A DNA stretch of 64,000 bases from Patagioenas fasciata (lineage: Eukaryota; Chordata; Aves; Columbiformes; Columbidae): contig NC_092560.1 of NCBI RefSeq assembly GCF_037038585.1, positions 85,235,549 to 85,299,548 of the forward strand. Direction: 5' to 3'. This document shows positions 23,201-51,745 of the stretch, piece after piece. The notes beneath the pieces are model-generated. The model did not search any database. It was not told the origin of the DNA and saw only the letters and a program-made list of their open reading frames with translations. Made by a program: the position numbers and the translations under genes. The number at the start of each line of letters is the position of its first letter. Position 1 is the stretch's first letter.

Positions 23201-23260
23201 GCGCCCGCCCGGCTCACCCAGCGCCAGCGCCGCGGTCCTGCCCAGCACCTCTCCCGCCAT
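14234..23260 (-). CDS. NARS1: Cytosolic asparagine--tRNA ligase (complete, 15 coding exons)
   Basis: Class II aminoacyl-tRNA synthetase that activates Asn with ATP and charges tRNA-Asn in the cytosol. Coding exons: 23260-23218, 22731-22649, 22448-22383, 22276-22184, 21754-21665, 20916-20838, 20294-20224, 19950-19864, 18675-18454, 18093-17894, 17438-17303, 16381-16268, 15741-15610, 14977-14846, 14365-14234. All introns are GT-AG and the phases close to 1680 nt (559 residues plus TAG); human has 548. The N-terminal vertebrate extension contains [27 protein letters not shown] and a Lys/Glu-rich helix (about 70-110). The OB-fold anticodon-binding domain follows (about 126-210). The catalytic domain has motif 1 near NGYYEVTPP (about 275), motif 2 in [17 protein letters not shown] (about 330-347) and motif 3 in [10 protein letters not shown] (about 525-534). 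The first exon differs from mammals (MAGEVLG... against MVLA...), which accounts for the extra N-terminal length. Confidence 0.98.
15180..15275. repeat. A/C-rich low-complexity tract in NARS1 intron
   Basis: An A/C-rich run of AAACA, AACC and ACAAAC motifs with almost no G or T. No unit is strict enough to call a microsatellite. Confidence 0.6.
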
Positions 23261-23410
23261 GGCCGCCGCACTGCCGCAGCCCGCCGGAAGTGGCGTCACC
23301 GCCGCGCCCTGAGCCAACCCGCCGCCGCCTTGCGTCAGCCGCCGCCCGCAGGCCCGCCCCTCCCGGTAAGTCCCGCCCCTTCCGGGTAGCCCCGCCCCGC
23401 CAGTCTTTAG
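22900..23410 (-). promoter_or_regulatory. NARS1: NARS1 CpG-island promoter with ETS, bZIP-like and GC-box motifs
   Basis: A CpG island spans exon 1. Upstream of the start codon, going away from it on the minus strand, are an ETS-type CCGGAAGTG (plus strand, from 23284), an adjoining TGGCGTCA half-CRE (23291-23298), TTGCGTCA (23330-23337) and several GC boxes (23345-23400). There is no TATA box. TTGCGTCA differs by one base from the C/EBP-ATF composite element (TTGCATCA), compatible with the known ATF4 control of synthetase genes. That functional reading is inference. Confidence 0.6.
23140..23200. repeat. Short GC-rich tandem repeat in NARS1 intron 1
   Basis: About three imperfect copies of GGAGCGCGRGACCCGCAA lie directly downstream of the exon 1 donor on the minus strand. 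The block is inside the CpG island. Confidence 0.7.
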
Positions 23411-23612
23411 CACGTGTCATTGGAAATCAAAGCAATATTGCCATTTACATATTTAATATCTTAACCCCACCCTCAGATTCAGAGTCCAACACACGCTGGG
23501 GTTTGTTGTTTTTTTCTTTAAGTCCAACCCCACCTGCCTCACTGAGAGATCAGTTGTCTGCGCTTCCCTTTTAAACATACTTATTAGGACAGAAGCTGTA
23601 TACTTTAGGATA

Positions 23613-23678
23613 TTTATTTGCATTAAATTTCTGAAATGCACATCCATTAAACCAGAGCTGAATGTCATTATTTTTATT
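23613..23678 (-). promoter_or_regulatory. ATP8B1: Two candidate ATP8B1 polyadenylation signals (AATAAA)
   Basis: On the minus strand AATAAA occurs at 23678-23673 and again at 23618-23613. These are about 715-780 bases past the ATP8B1 stop codon. Using either would give a 3' UTR of about 0.75 kb and end the transcript only some 350 bases before the NARS1 start codon. Confidence 0.5.
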
Positions 23679-24392
23679 ATAAAACGATTTAATCAACCTT
23701 AGTTCAGGAGTTGGAAGTAGATAAAAGTGAAACATTCATACATCTCAACCTGAAGAGTCCAAGTCTGTGCAAGTGTAAGGAGACTCATAAAACACTCTTT
23801 GCATTGTAAGAATTGATCTGTTATTGACTGTGTACCTAAAACTGAAATGAAGACACTTTGCCAGCCCAAAGGGCAGCGTTGCAGAGATCAGGTGGATCTG
23901 TTCATAAACACATGCCTATAAACGTCAGGATTCCTAATAAAATTCGAGCCAGGGCACCCAGGGCCCTCTCCAAAGACTGATGGGCAGGTTTGCCGTTTGA
24001 CCGCGGGTCAGTGAAATGGCGCACACCAGGTAACTGCTGTTGGCAGTTTGTTTTCAAAGACTAAACATGAAATGTAGCTGCAGTTTCATACCAGCGTATT
24101 AGGAAAATGTGAAAAGCTTGCAGTTCCAGGCACCACAAGAACAAAGTTGCGATGCTGAGTTTTGTCCCCTAGCACACGTGTCCTTCACTGCCATGTTGGA
24201 CAGAAAGCAGTTGCACAAGGATGAGTAGCTCTGCAGAGAACTCGTCTTTGTGTGTTTCTAGCAGTCCTGTGATAAAGCATAAGAGTCTTCATATCCTTAT
24301 GTCATTTGTGTAAAAAAACATCCTGAGTTCGTTTAAAAAAATATTTGTTTTGTGCAATCCGTGGGCTAAAAAGCTGCTCCAGGCGCCGTGGC

Positions 24393-41714
<17,322 letters not shown>

Positions 41715-43817
41715 GCTGCCGGTACCCTGCAAGCATTTTGTACAAGTTATGGAAAGGAGTTAAGGCAGCAAGTGCTGGAAACACATCTCCCTAATTTTAC
41801 TCTGTTGATGGTCACCAGAACCCACACATGAAACCAGTTTCCCTGGCAGACGCAGAGCACAGGCTGGGTTTTCCCAAAGTCACGAGGCAGTGGATTTCAC
41901 AGCGAGCCCTTCATTAGCGTCCTCCCGTACGTAATTACGGGTGCTCGCACAAGAGAGGGAGGAACGCCCTGGTGCAGCACACCTTGCGTGGGAGGCAGCA
42001 ATTCGGGAGCCCACAAACACCCAGTGGCCAGCACACGGTCTGCTGCGGAGCCACAGTGGGGCTGGACCTGGCCACCAGCTGGGGGCCTGTCCCGCCTGTC
42101 TCGGGACCCCCATAGGGAGCGGCCCTGCTCTTGCTGGCACCTCCAAACCAAACCCAAGTCAAAGCAGCGCTGCAGCCAATGCCAGCACGTGCCCAGCAGC
42201 AGCCCAGTCCCGCCTGCCGCCCCGTCCTGCAGCAGAGCCCGGCTCTGGGCAGGTCCATGCCATCCTGCACCCGCCCGCGGCTGCTGCAGCACCAGCAGCC
42301 ACTGCTGCTGACACCAGACCCTGTCCACAGCCACCCTAGTTCTATTTCTGCAAGGCTGAATTGTCTCCTGTCCTTAATATCTCTTATAAGATAGCATAAA
42401 TATTGCACGAGCATTTAATATGCCCCTCCAGCGTCGGGACTGTTGGCTGGCAGCCCAGAGCCCGCCGCTCACGGGCGCAGCACGGCACTGCTCGCCCGGC
42501 ACTCGGATTCCACTGCCAGTTTACAGAATCAACCGAAACCACCAGGTATCCTGTGGACACACAGTCTGATTTAAATTGGACCAATACAACTTCTCCCAAG
42601 ACGCACTCAGGCTGTTAGAGGCCGCTCACTGATGCAATCGGCCAGGAGTATGACAGCCAGCGCCAACACAGTTGTGGAACCTGAAACCTTTGTGAAAAGA
42701 TCCTTTGTTTTCCTAAATAGCCTTGGAGTTAGGGAACTCACCTCGAGACCCACGAGATTCAAGCTCGAACTCAGGCACTCGAATACCTCACTGTGATATT
42801 TTGCTTTACTTCTCATCTTTTACTCCTTTTGTTCCTTCTCGACTACCACTCCGTCCCCATAAAACCTCGTATTTCACGTGCTACAGAAAGGAAGGACAGC
42901 ATTAACCAGAAGCCTGCACCAAGCCCTTCTCGGAGCCGCCGGCGCGGGCCCCGCAGCCGTGCAGACAGAGCCTCGCCACGCGGGGCTGCGGCGCAGACGC
43001 GGTTGCCCGACCTGCAGTGGGGCTCGGGGGCCCAGGTGACATGGAGGTTTCAGTCCCTCGAGAGCCAGGCAGGCGCTGCTGAACCGGGCGCTGGCCTTGC
43101 CTCTCACCGTCTGCAAGCTCCGAGTTGCTGAGCAGGACGTGCAGCCAACGCAAACACTGACTTTTTCCTCTTCTTTTCAATCCCAAGAGGGATACGGACA
43201 ATCCTGCCATCCGTGCCTCAGCTTTGCGAGCTAGCCAGGTCAGACTCTTCACCCTCATGCCTACTTTGGGCTTTACAGACACGTTTTCTCTGTGCTGAAC
43301 ATCTCCTCAGGCAGAAGACATAACTCTGTTTTCAATCACAAGTTGCTTGACTGCTAGACAAAATCCTTTCAGACCAGGACAGAATGCTCAGTTCCCCTGT
43401 GAAATACCTATAAATCTATATTATATACCTATAATATCTAAAATACAAAACGCAACAGCAGCCCGTGATGCTAGTGGGAATGGCAGTGCAGTCGTTTGCT
43501 GGGGGAAGTTCAAATCAGTTGTACTCACTTGCCCTCCTCCAAGAACCGGACTGCAGCTGGAGAGCTCGGCTAACGGAGCAGACCTCGTTAACTGCTCCCT
43601 GCGGCACGGCTGCCCTGCCGGGCTGCCCCGGGCTGCAGGCAGGGCCAGCACCGTTTCTGCAGAAGGCACCAAACCGCACACCCGGCAGGGATGTCAGGCA
43701 GAGTTTACCAACCACGGATCCACGCGATGCAGGGGGCACCAGCTCTGCACCCCAGGGTTCAGTGCTGCCATCCCCAGAGACATCGCTGCTGGCCCGTACA
43801 CCCACTGCCCTTGGGGA

Positions 43818-43930
43818 CAGCGGCCGAGGGGACCCTGGTGGCACTGCCGGGAGCATGGACAGGGCTGTGAGGGGATCACAGCGGCCGAAGGGACCCTGGT
43901 GGCACTGCTGGGAGCACGGACAGGGCTGTG
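43818..43930. repeat. 61-bp tandem duplication
   Basis: Two near-identical copies, each beginning CAGCGGCCGARGGGACCCTG and containing GGTGGCACTGCYGGGAGCAY, lie head to tail. Confidence 0.85.
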
Positions 43931-45653
43931 GGTGAACGTGGGGCTGGCCGGGAGGCTGCAGAGGCCCCTGTGCTCAGGAGAGAGCAGAGAGGGGCCCAGG
44001 GTAAAGGGGTCCTCCAGTGCTGGGGTGACCAAGCAGTGCAGAGCTGGGTTTCTGGGCACCTGGTCTGCAGGAGAAGGGCCGGATGGGAGGTCAACGCCAT
44101 GCCAGAAGTTCAGGGGAAGGTGGGGAGCGATCACAAGGTGAAAGAGGAGACGGGAGAACCGAGAGCACAGAGCAGCAGAGATAACCAATACTGAGGCAGT
44201 GGGGATGGAAGGGAGCAGAGCGCACATCCAGCGGCACGAGGCACAGAGAACCAAAAGTGAATTAAATATGGCAGGAAGAGATGCGGCTCCTACTGATTTC
44301 TGCAGCGGTCACTATTCTGGGGAGAAAAAAGACACCACAATTAAAAAAAAAAAAGAACCAAAAAGGCTATACCATGCAGGAGAAACAACCTATTTATTAA
44401 CAACGCTGAAATAAAATGAAAGCAACAGCCCATTCTTCAAAGGAGCTGCTCTCAGAAGAGGGATGGACCATTTCTTAGCTTTGCGTGCACTGTTTTTATG
44501 TTCAGACTTGAGCTGAAACAACAACTGCTACAAAACAGTCTGTCAAGCAAGGGCTTGGTTTGCTGGAGCTGGGGGTAACATTGTTACAAACAAGATCGAA
44601 CCCCTTTCCCTCTTCACAACAATCTCTCACATCAAGCTTAAATTCAACCAATAATTAGAAATGTTTGAACATACACAGCAGGAAAATAATGAGCAGGATG
44701 AATTCCAGCACAAGAAAAGCTGCACGGAGCCTCTCGGAGACAGGAGCAGCGTTTCACACACCCAGATGTGCGTGACTCCGTGTAACACAAGCTCCACATG
44801 GAAAGCTGAGGGTCCTGTGGGGGACGGAGCTGTGCGTTCCCAGGGCAGCCGCTCCTGAGCTGGGCACCGGCAGCTCCGGTGCTGGCGCGGGGCAGAACCA
44901 GGCGAACGGGCCGATCCCGCACCAAACGGAGCTGATCCCACCGCGGGGTGGTGTGGGCAGGTAGAGCGGAGGAAAACAGCGTTAAACACAAGTTTCATCA
45001 GACCTGCTTGAGTTTATTTACTAAAAGGGCAGAAAACTCCGGTGCAAATTCCACAGGTTTTATGTGTGCTCGTGCCCCGGGGCAAGTACCAGCTAACTGG
45101 GAATAACTCAGACCTTGGGATAAAAGCATTTACTGCATTTGTTTGAAGGCAATAAAACAACAACTAAAAAATTCCTACTAGAAATTCTCCTCTGAGAGTC
45201 ACTGCGTGTGACACTGTTGCAAGACCCCGGGGTCCCAGGGACCATAACTTCAATGCTTGGGGTCACTCAAAGTGGCCTGAAAACAAAGTTACAGATCCAC
45301 CTAAAAGAAGCTGAGCACAACTCCTCCTCCGCCCCCCCGCAGATTGCCGCTTCGGAACCCAACAGCACCGGGATTTTAAGCCAAGGTCACAAAACAAACT
45401 CAAATGGTACAAAACACAAGGTCAGAGAGACCTTTCTAAACTACTCTAGGTCTGTGGAGTTAAAGGACAGAAAAGCTACAGCGAGGTGTTTCACTGATAT
45501 TTAACCGGGTATTTTAAAAAGCAAACATATGAAAGACCCGATCCTCAGATATTTTGGTTTTATCCCATATCTCTTTACTCTAGAAAGCTTACAAGAGCCA
45601 TCAGTACACATTAAAGCAAAGCAACGCCAGAAGCAGGTAAATGCAAACAATCC

Positions 45654-45888
45654 GAGCCGGTACACACCAAACTGGCACCCACCCAACCCCGGCACCTGGC
45701 GAGCCGGTACACACCAAACTGGCACCCACCCAACCCCGGCACCTGGCGAGCCGGTACACACCAAACTGGCACCCACCCAACCCCGGCACCTGGCGAGCCG
45801 GTACACACCAAACTGGCACCCACCCAACCCCGGCACCTGGCGAGCCGGTACACACCAAACTGGCACCCACCCAACCCCGGCACCTGGC
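45654..45888. repeat. 47-bp minisatellite, five apparently identical copies
   Basis: The unit starts GAGCCGGTACACACCAAACT and ends CCCCGGCACCTGGC. All five copies read the same, which implies very recent amplification or homogenisation. It yields spurious ORFs on both strands. Confidence 0.95.
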
Positions 45889-48800
45889 GAGCCCGTCCCG
45901 CCGTCAGCCAAATGGAGTGCCAGGCTGTGCCACGGTAATAAACACAGTCACACCAACGTCCTGCCCAATAAAATGAGAATGGACTCCAAATCCCCTTGGG
46001 AATCCCCACCGAACGCATCAAAGCCTGGACTCTGCTTGGAGCTCCAACAACGAACCAGCCACAGGACACTTGTTTTCCTTGTGAGCAGGAAGAGTGTTGC
46101 AATATTCCCCATATTCACCAACTGACGTGTTTTTAAAAGCTTTCCTATACTCATTGGGTTTATTTATTTACTACATGTCACTGGACAAAGAAACACCGAA
46201 AACCAACCCCTGCTCCCAGGAGCACTTCCCAAACTGCAGCTAGATACCGTGTCCAACATTAACCTTGGAGGGAGGGGTTCCCCCAGGGACTTTCTAGCAG
46301 ATGCACAATTCCTCCAATTACATTTTCCCCGGAGAGACAGAGGTAATTATTCTGCCATCTTCAGCTGTAACACATTGCTCATCTTGCCAATAACTGGGAT
46401 TTTAAACTAAAAACGAAGCACGAAACAAAGACACCCTGTTAGGTACCAATACAGCAACTGCAGGGATGCTTGCAGGACTGCGATCCAAACCACCAAAATT
46501 AAACCAGAGCCCGCAGAGGGCTCTGATGGCTCTGTCAAAGCAGTCACCTGTATTTAAGAGACCTACGTCCATCCCCCAGCTTATACCCTCGGAGGTTTAA
46601 GAATGACTTTTGATCCGTGGGCACATGGTTAGAGAACGGCTCTAACAACGTTAGAGAGCTGAAGGAGCAGAAAACAAGGTTTTATTCGTGAAGTGAAATT
46701 CCTACAGCCAAAAAAGGCATTTGGCACCTAAATGTCCACGGGCTGGTACGAACAACAAACGAGACGATAGCTGCAGGTGAGCACTACAGGACCTGCAGCA
46801 GAACCGCTCCCATCCAGCCCATAACCATCCGCAGGGAACAGGGGCTCGGGCAACGCTGCTCAGCTCTCGCTCGCTATTTAATCCTCACCGAGCGGCACCC
46901 AGAACCAAAGGCCTTCCATGGTGGGATATTGCGTTTCTAGTCTCACTCCACTGATCCCAGCCAAATGCTTTAATAGCGTATCGTCCTTCATTAAAAATGT
47001 ATTAATCAGCTAATCTGCCTGTAACACGAGCTTCTACAGGGAGACAGGCAAATAATAAGCTTTGCTTTCAAAATGTAAGAAACAGATCACGTATTACTTC
47101 AAATAGGAAATCTTACTGGTAACAAGTGTTGTGACAGCCAGATAGAAGGATCTTCTGACCAACCCAAACCTCCCAGCTAATCTTCATGATTTTTAGGAAG
47201 AAAAAGTAGTGACTTGAAATAGCTTGAATCAACACAAGGAAACAACCTTTGTTCCAAACTCTACCAGGCTTTGGTTGGATTGCCATGCAAATTAAACTCA
47301 ACAATTTATATAGCTTCTTCACACAAACCAGTTACATTTACTTCACCAAATGACTACTTTCAAGTGATTGAACACCCTCAAAATCACCTCTTCACGGGGA
47401 ACAATTTCTGGAACACCCTGAGTTCTGCCCACACCCTCCTGGTGTGCCAGGTAAGGCCCGGCCCTGGCCCCGTCCCACAGAAAGGCAGCCCCAAGAGCCC
47501 GGGTCACCGTTTCGGGCCGGCTGGGACTGCTCTGGCCACCCAGGGCAGTCCGCATCGAGCGGCACCGACGTGGGATCAGTACACCAGAGGGGGGCAAACC
47601 GAACCCCAGCGCTGGAGCCTCAACTCCAAGACAACCAGGCACACTTTGCATTAGGCAAAAAAATCCCATAGGTTATAATTCAGAACGTATCCTATATGGT
47701 GCGTGCCCTTTAGCATCACCCGCAGCGCCCCAGTGACTATCGCGGTGTCGGGGCTGGGTGCAGTCGATCAGATGGGCGGTTCTGGCACTGGTGCAGCGGC
47801 ACAACCGCGGACACTGACCTGCCGAGTGCGTCACCGGCACCAAACGGGGCGGCTCACGGCCATGGCAAACCAGCAGAGGTTGGCTTGTCTGCCAGAGCTC
47901 CCGCAGCTCCCCAGCACAGCCGCTCGGGCCAGGCACGCTCCTCAGAACCAACGGTGCTCAGAGCAGCCGGAGAGCACACGCGAACCAAACCACGGCACTG
48001 AGGAAACAAGCTGCTGACCTGACACATCATCTTCATCGCACTGTGACCACGGAGAAAGTTCCCACCCTGAAACTGGCAACACGTCTAACATGAGGTGACT
48101 CAGAATTCCTATCAAAAGAGATTAAAATCCAAGTGATTAAAATCTGGCTGTAGATAAAATGCTCGTGGAGACGCAGTGCGCCTACACATCCCAGGACACC
48201 AGAACACACGTCATACCTGATGAGTCCGAGATCTGCAGCACTCGGCAGAACCACAAAAACTTCCAAGAGCACTCGCAGAGACCCAGGTGATCACCGCAGC
48301 CTGAGAAATCCCCGGGGAACCTGTTCTGTAAGCAACCGGGCTCGTATGAGTTAGCCTGGTTATGTCGTCTATTGCTGCCATTCACCCACCCCAAGTTCTA
48401 TGCACACACGTATGTATAAATACACACACAAAACTTTTAAGTACAAAATGTATATATGTATTGATTCACAATAGTACCTCATCTGACAGAAAACATTTAT
48501 AAAAGGGGTTGTTTCGAGCAATTTGTGACAACAAATTGTGCAGAGGTTGCTCAAAACATTAGTCTGGATAGTAGAAGTTAATTTCACTTTCCACAAGCAT
48601 CAGATGATAAAATTCACATCTTGTATCTATTGATCAGCAATAATGCAGAATCTATACTCTACCAGAGAATAAGCAATAACAACAGCATTAGTACCCACCA
48701 GAGGAATTTGACTGGTGGCCATCGAGCACTCAAAGTATAGCTGCCTGTTCACATTTTAAGATTGCCATGTATGAAAATGAATCTGAAGGCCATTCCAGCC

Positions 48801-50125
48801 TAAGTGAATTGACCTCTCTGAGCCAACAGGACTCTGCACAGGGAAGAGATGAACCGGTCACCAACAGTGGAGCAGAGACCAGCAACAGAGACCACAGTCC
48901 ACGCTCCGTGAGGTTAAGCAAGGACAGGTGAAGATGGGCCGCTTGCAGAAACAAAATCAGAATTTTACCCCTTATCTGCACTAGGATTTTTCATTAACAG
49001 ATATAGCAGATACATCTTTTAAAGTCCAAGTCAAGACAAGTTATCTTTGCAGAAGATAACAAATTTGGCAACCTTTGTCCGAGCTGCAGGTTTGGTGCAC
49101 TCTGGAGGGGTTTCAACCTGCCTCTTACAGAGCTCATTACGCTGCTCTCAGGGTTCACGTTAGAAAACAGAAAACCTTTGTTTTAATGAAGGAAAAGTGA
49201 ATTATTTTTGTGCACACATGAAATGTATTGTTTGGCATGGAAGATTTTTAGAACTTTAAATGGAGTTCTTTTGCTAGATGTTATCCCTCCCCATCGGAAG
49301 CAGCAGGTATTTTTAACTGTAAAAAATGAAGGTTACTCCACTGCCCGGGCTGGAGCTCACACAGCAACACATCCTTTCTGTCAGCACCGAGAGCCGTCTT
49401 CTCAACGGCTCTTTATCAACAGGGTTGTCACTGAGCCCAGGGGCTGCGGTACAGCCTGGAGCGATGGGACCCTCGGCACAGAGGCCCCCGCCCGCTCCAG
49501 AGTGACACGGGTCCCACTGTCACCCGGGCCCCATCTGCAACGAAACCATGTTTGAGAACAGTTTCTGGGGCTCATGAGACCACGAGCACGCAAACACCAA
49601 AGAACATTTCTTTGAGGCAAACAGGGAAACTAACTCGCCCTGCAATGCTTTCTTAACAAAAAGAGATTCCTGGTTAGCTCTGCAAGCCCTCCGTGCTGCC
49701 TCCTCCTCCCCTCTCCGCAGAAAGTCCCTTTGGCAAGTGACCTGGTTCCTTCCCTGATTCGTTTCCTGCTTTATCTACACTGCTTATTCTCCCACACACA
49801 CCTTTTTTTTCTCCTTTACATGTCACTTTTAGGTCTCCCCATCCATCAGTGTAAACAAAAGCACCCATGAACTGGCTGAAACTGTTAAATTAAAAGCATA
49901 TATCTAATTTATATAAGAACAGATGAGGAGAAGGCACACGCAGCACCAAGCCCACCACTACGAGTTACAGACCAATGCTGCGAGCTCTCCCAAAAGCAGA
50001 GGCGCAGCAGCCGTGCCCATCGCAGGGCGCAGCACCTGGAAGCAGGGCTGAGAGCTCGAGCACCAGCGCCGGGGATTTAATGGGAACCGTGTTCTTCACC
50101 CCGACAAGCGCAGAAACACACAGAG

Positions 50126-50215
50126 GTTAAGTGATTTGCCCAAGGCCACGCGGCAGGTCACAGCCACAGCCAGGCTTGGGTTTCAGCAGCTCCTGGCTAA
50201 TATCCTGCATTCAAT
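50126..50215 (+). mobile_element. MIR-like SINE remnant
   Basis: GAGGTTAAGTGATTTGCCCA followed by AGGCCACGCGGCAGGTCACA closely follows the MIR core 'gaggttaagtgacttgcccaaggtcacacagctagt'. The sense strand is plus. Confidence 0.65.
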
Positions 50216-50795
50216 TACGTCTGCACAAAGCATCGCATTTAACTGAGGCCAGATTAAAGAAATTGCCAAGGAAGAACATCAAACCCCTTCATAATTAAAA
50301 CAAAATCAAACAGAACTCTCCCCATATCTAAATGTGGGCAACACGCTACATTTAGGACCAATACAATTACAGACGCCATCAAAATAAAAGCTGGAACAAC
50401 AAAAGAGTATGTAAAATGAGTTCTAGCTAATTTAAACATATGGCTTCAATGCATAGCAAGCAAGCTTTTTGAATTCACTATCACAACTGCAAAGCAAGGC
50501 ACTACAATATCCACGGGCTGTCTCTCAAGGGAGAATTAAACAAAGACAACAGTTTAGAAGTTACTGAAAATTATCTTTATGATACCTACAAGTTCACAAA
50601 GAGACAAATATAGGTCTAGGACTGATAAAATACAAACCAGACTCTAATGTGAACTTCCATAACAGTAATGCTGAAGCTGACAAGAGAAAACACAAAATGA
50701 CCAAATACCACTTGACACTGGAACCAGACTTGGAAGAGAAAGACACTTACAAAACCAGAACCAAGCAGAAACTGTGAGCCAAGCCGAGGCGCTTG

Positions 50796-50876
50796 CGCAG
50801 GGAGTCGCGGCGCAGGGAGTCGCGGCGCAGGGAGTCGCGGCGCAGGGAGTCGTGGCGCAGGGAGTCGCGGCGCAGG
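50796..50876. repeat. 15-bp tandem repeat, five copies
   Basis: The unit CGCAGGGAGTCGCGG is repeated with one C-to-T change in the fourth copy and a truncated sixth copy. It is CpG-rich and 0.5 kb from the CpG island. Confidence 0.9.
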
Positions 50877-51344
50877 GCTCCGGCGGCTGCCAAGGTGGGG
50901 CTGTACAGACCAGGGCACCCGTGGGCGCCACCGGCTCGCCCTGGCACTGCCATCCAGACCCCACCACACACACCAGACAAGAACCGCTGCGCTGCCGCTC
51001 GGTACCAGGAACTATTGCCAGAGGCTCCCTGCCCCGCGTGGCTTCGGGTTCAAATGTTGCTGCTGACATTCGGGCAGGTGGTGAAATGCTTCACTAGCTG
51101 CTCCGTCTCAGTTCCGTCCATGCTAGTTAAGCCAGAGATGCAAAGCTGTAGGAAACACGACTCAGATACTGATTTTTTTGGGGTCACAAAATGCTTTTCA
51201 TCTCCCACGTGACTGACCCCACAAGTAACTTTTCCAGCATTTTCTGTTGCAGAATTCTGACAGTTCCTTAATACGAACACCTATTGCTGCTCTAAAGGCT
51301 GAGTAAATATTGACTGATGAGTAATCACCCCGCAACCACGGAAA

Positions 51345-51435
51345 CTATTTTCCTCATTTATAGATGGCGGGTTGGGGGGGGAACCAGAAGCGGAACCACT
51401 GGCCCAAGGCCACACAGCCCGGTCAGCAGAACGGG
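51345..51435 (+). mobile_element. MIR-like SINE remnant at edge of CpG island
   Basis: TTTTCCTCATTTATAGATGG, later CTGGCCCAAGGCCACACAGC, matches the order of MIR landmarks ('ccccattttacagatgagg' and 'ttgcccaaggtcacacagct'). The middle is disrupted. Confidence 0.5.
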
Positions 51436-51614
51436 AACACCTGCGGCGCCGGCGCTCGGCGGGGCCGCTCCTGCGCCTCCCCCGGCACACACCCGCGCCC
51501 TCCTCACCGCAGCCCGGCCGGTCCGCGCGTCAGTGCCCCCGCAGCCCGGTCGGTGCCCCCGGTCGGTGCCCCCGGTCCGTCCCCCGCCGGTCCCCGCGCC
51601 CCCCGAGGCCTCAC

Positions 51615-51745
51615 CGGCAGCAGGGCCCTCAGGCCGCCCGCTCGGCACCCGCCGCCGCACGGTCCCCAGACGAAGCCGCTCTCCTCGGAATGAATATTCA
51701 ATGGTTTAAATATTCATGGCGCTGCTGGGCCGCCCCAGCCCAATG
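51615..51745 (-). promoter_or_regulatory. ATP8B1: Candidate ATP8B1 core promoter and first non-coding exon donor
   Basis: Read on the minus strand, an inverted CCAAT box (ATTGG, near 51735) is followed by an AATATTTAAA TATA-like run (51715-51706). A GC-rich leader follows, ending in a good donor, GCCG|GTGAGG, with the last exon base at 51615. This order is what a first exon would show, but no transcript evidence is available here. Confidence 0.35.
51690..51717. promoter_or_regulatory. AT-rich inverted repeat in CpG island
   Basis: ATGAATATT and its exact reverse complement AATATTCAT are separated by 10 bases. This is an isolated A+T block inside a GC-rich island and overlaps the TATA-like run. 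It could be a paired homeodomain, POU or CUT-type binding site. Confidence 0.5.

Larger units (their letters stand above)
41727..51614 (-). other. ATP8B1: Inferred 5' non-coding intron region of ATP8B1
   Basis: About 10 kb between the acceptor of the ATG exon and the CpG island that probably holds the promoter. I found no protein exon. It contains a short CpG-rich patch at 42.92-43.04 kb, tandem repeats at 43.82, 45.65 and 50.80 kb, and two MIR-like remnants. Further non-coding 5' exons may lie here but cannot be placed by eye. Confidence 0.5.

Noticed and set aside
42920-43040. Alternative ATP8B1 promoter in a short CpG-rich patch
   Set aside because: Too short for a convincing island and no core promoter or donor stands out; kept only as a remark.
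45501-46125. ORFs of 89-198 codons on both strands
   Set aside because: They arise from the 47-bp tandem repeat and have no splice or protein support.
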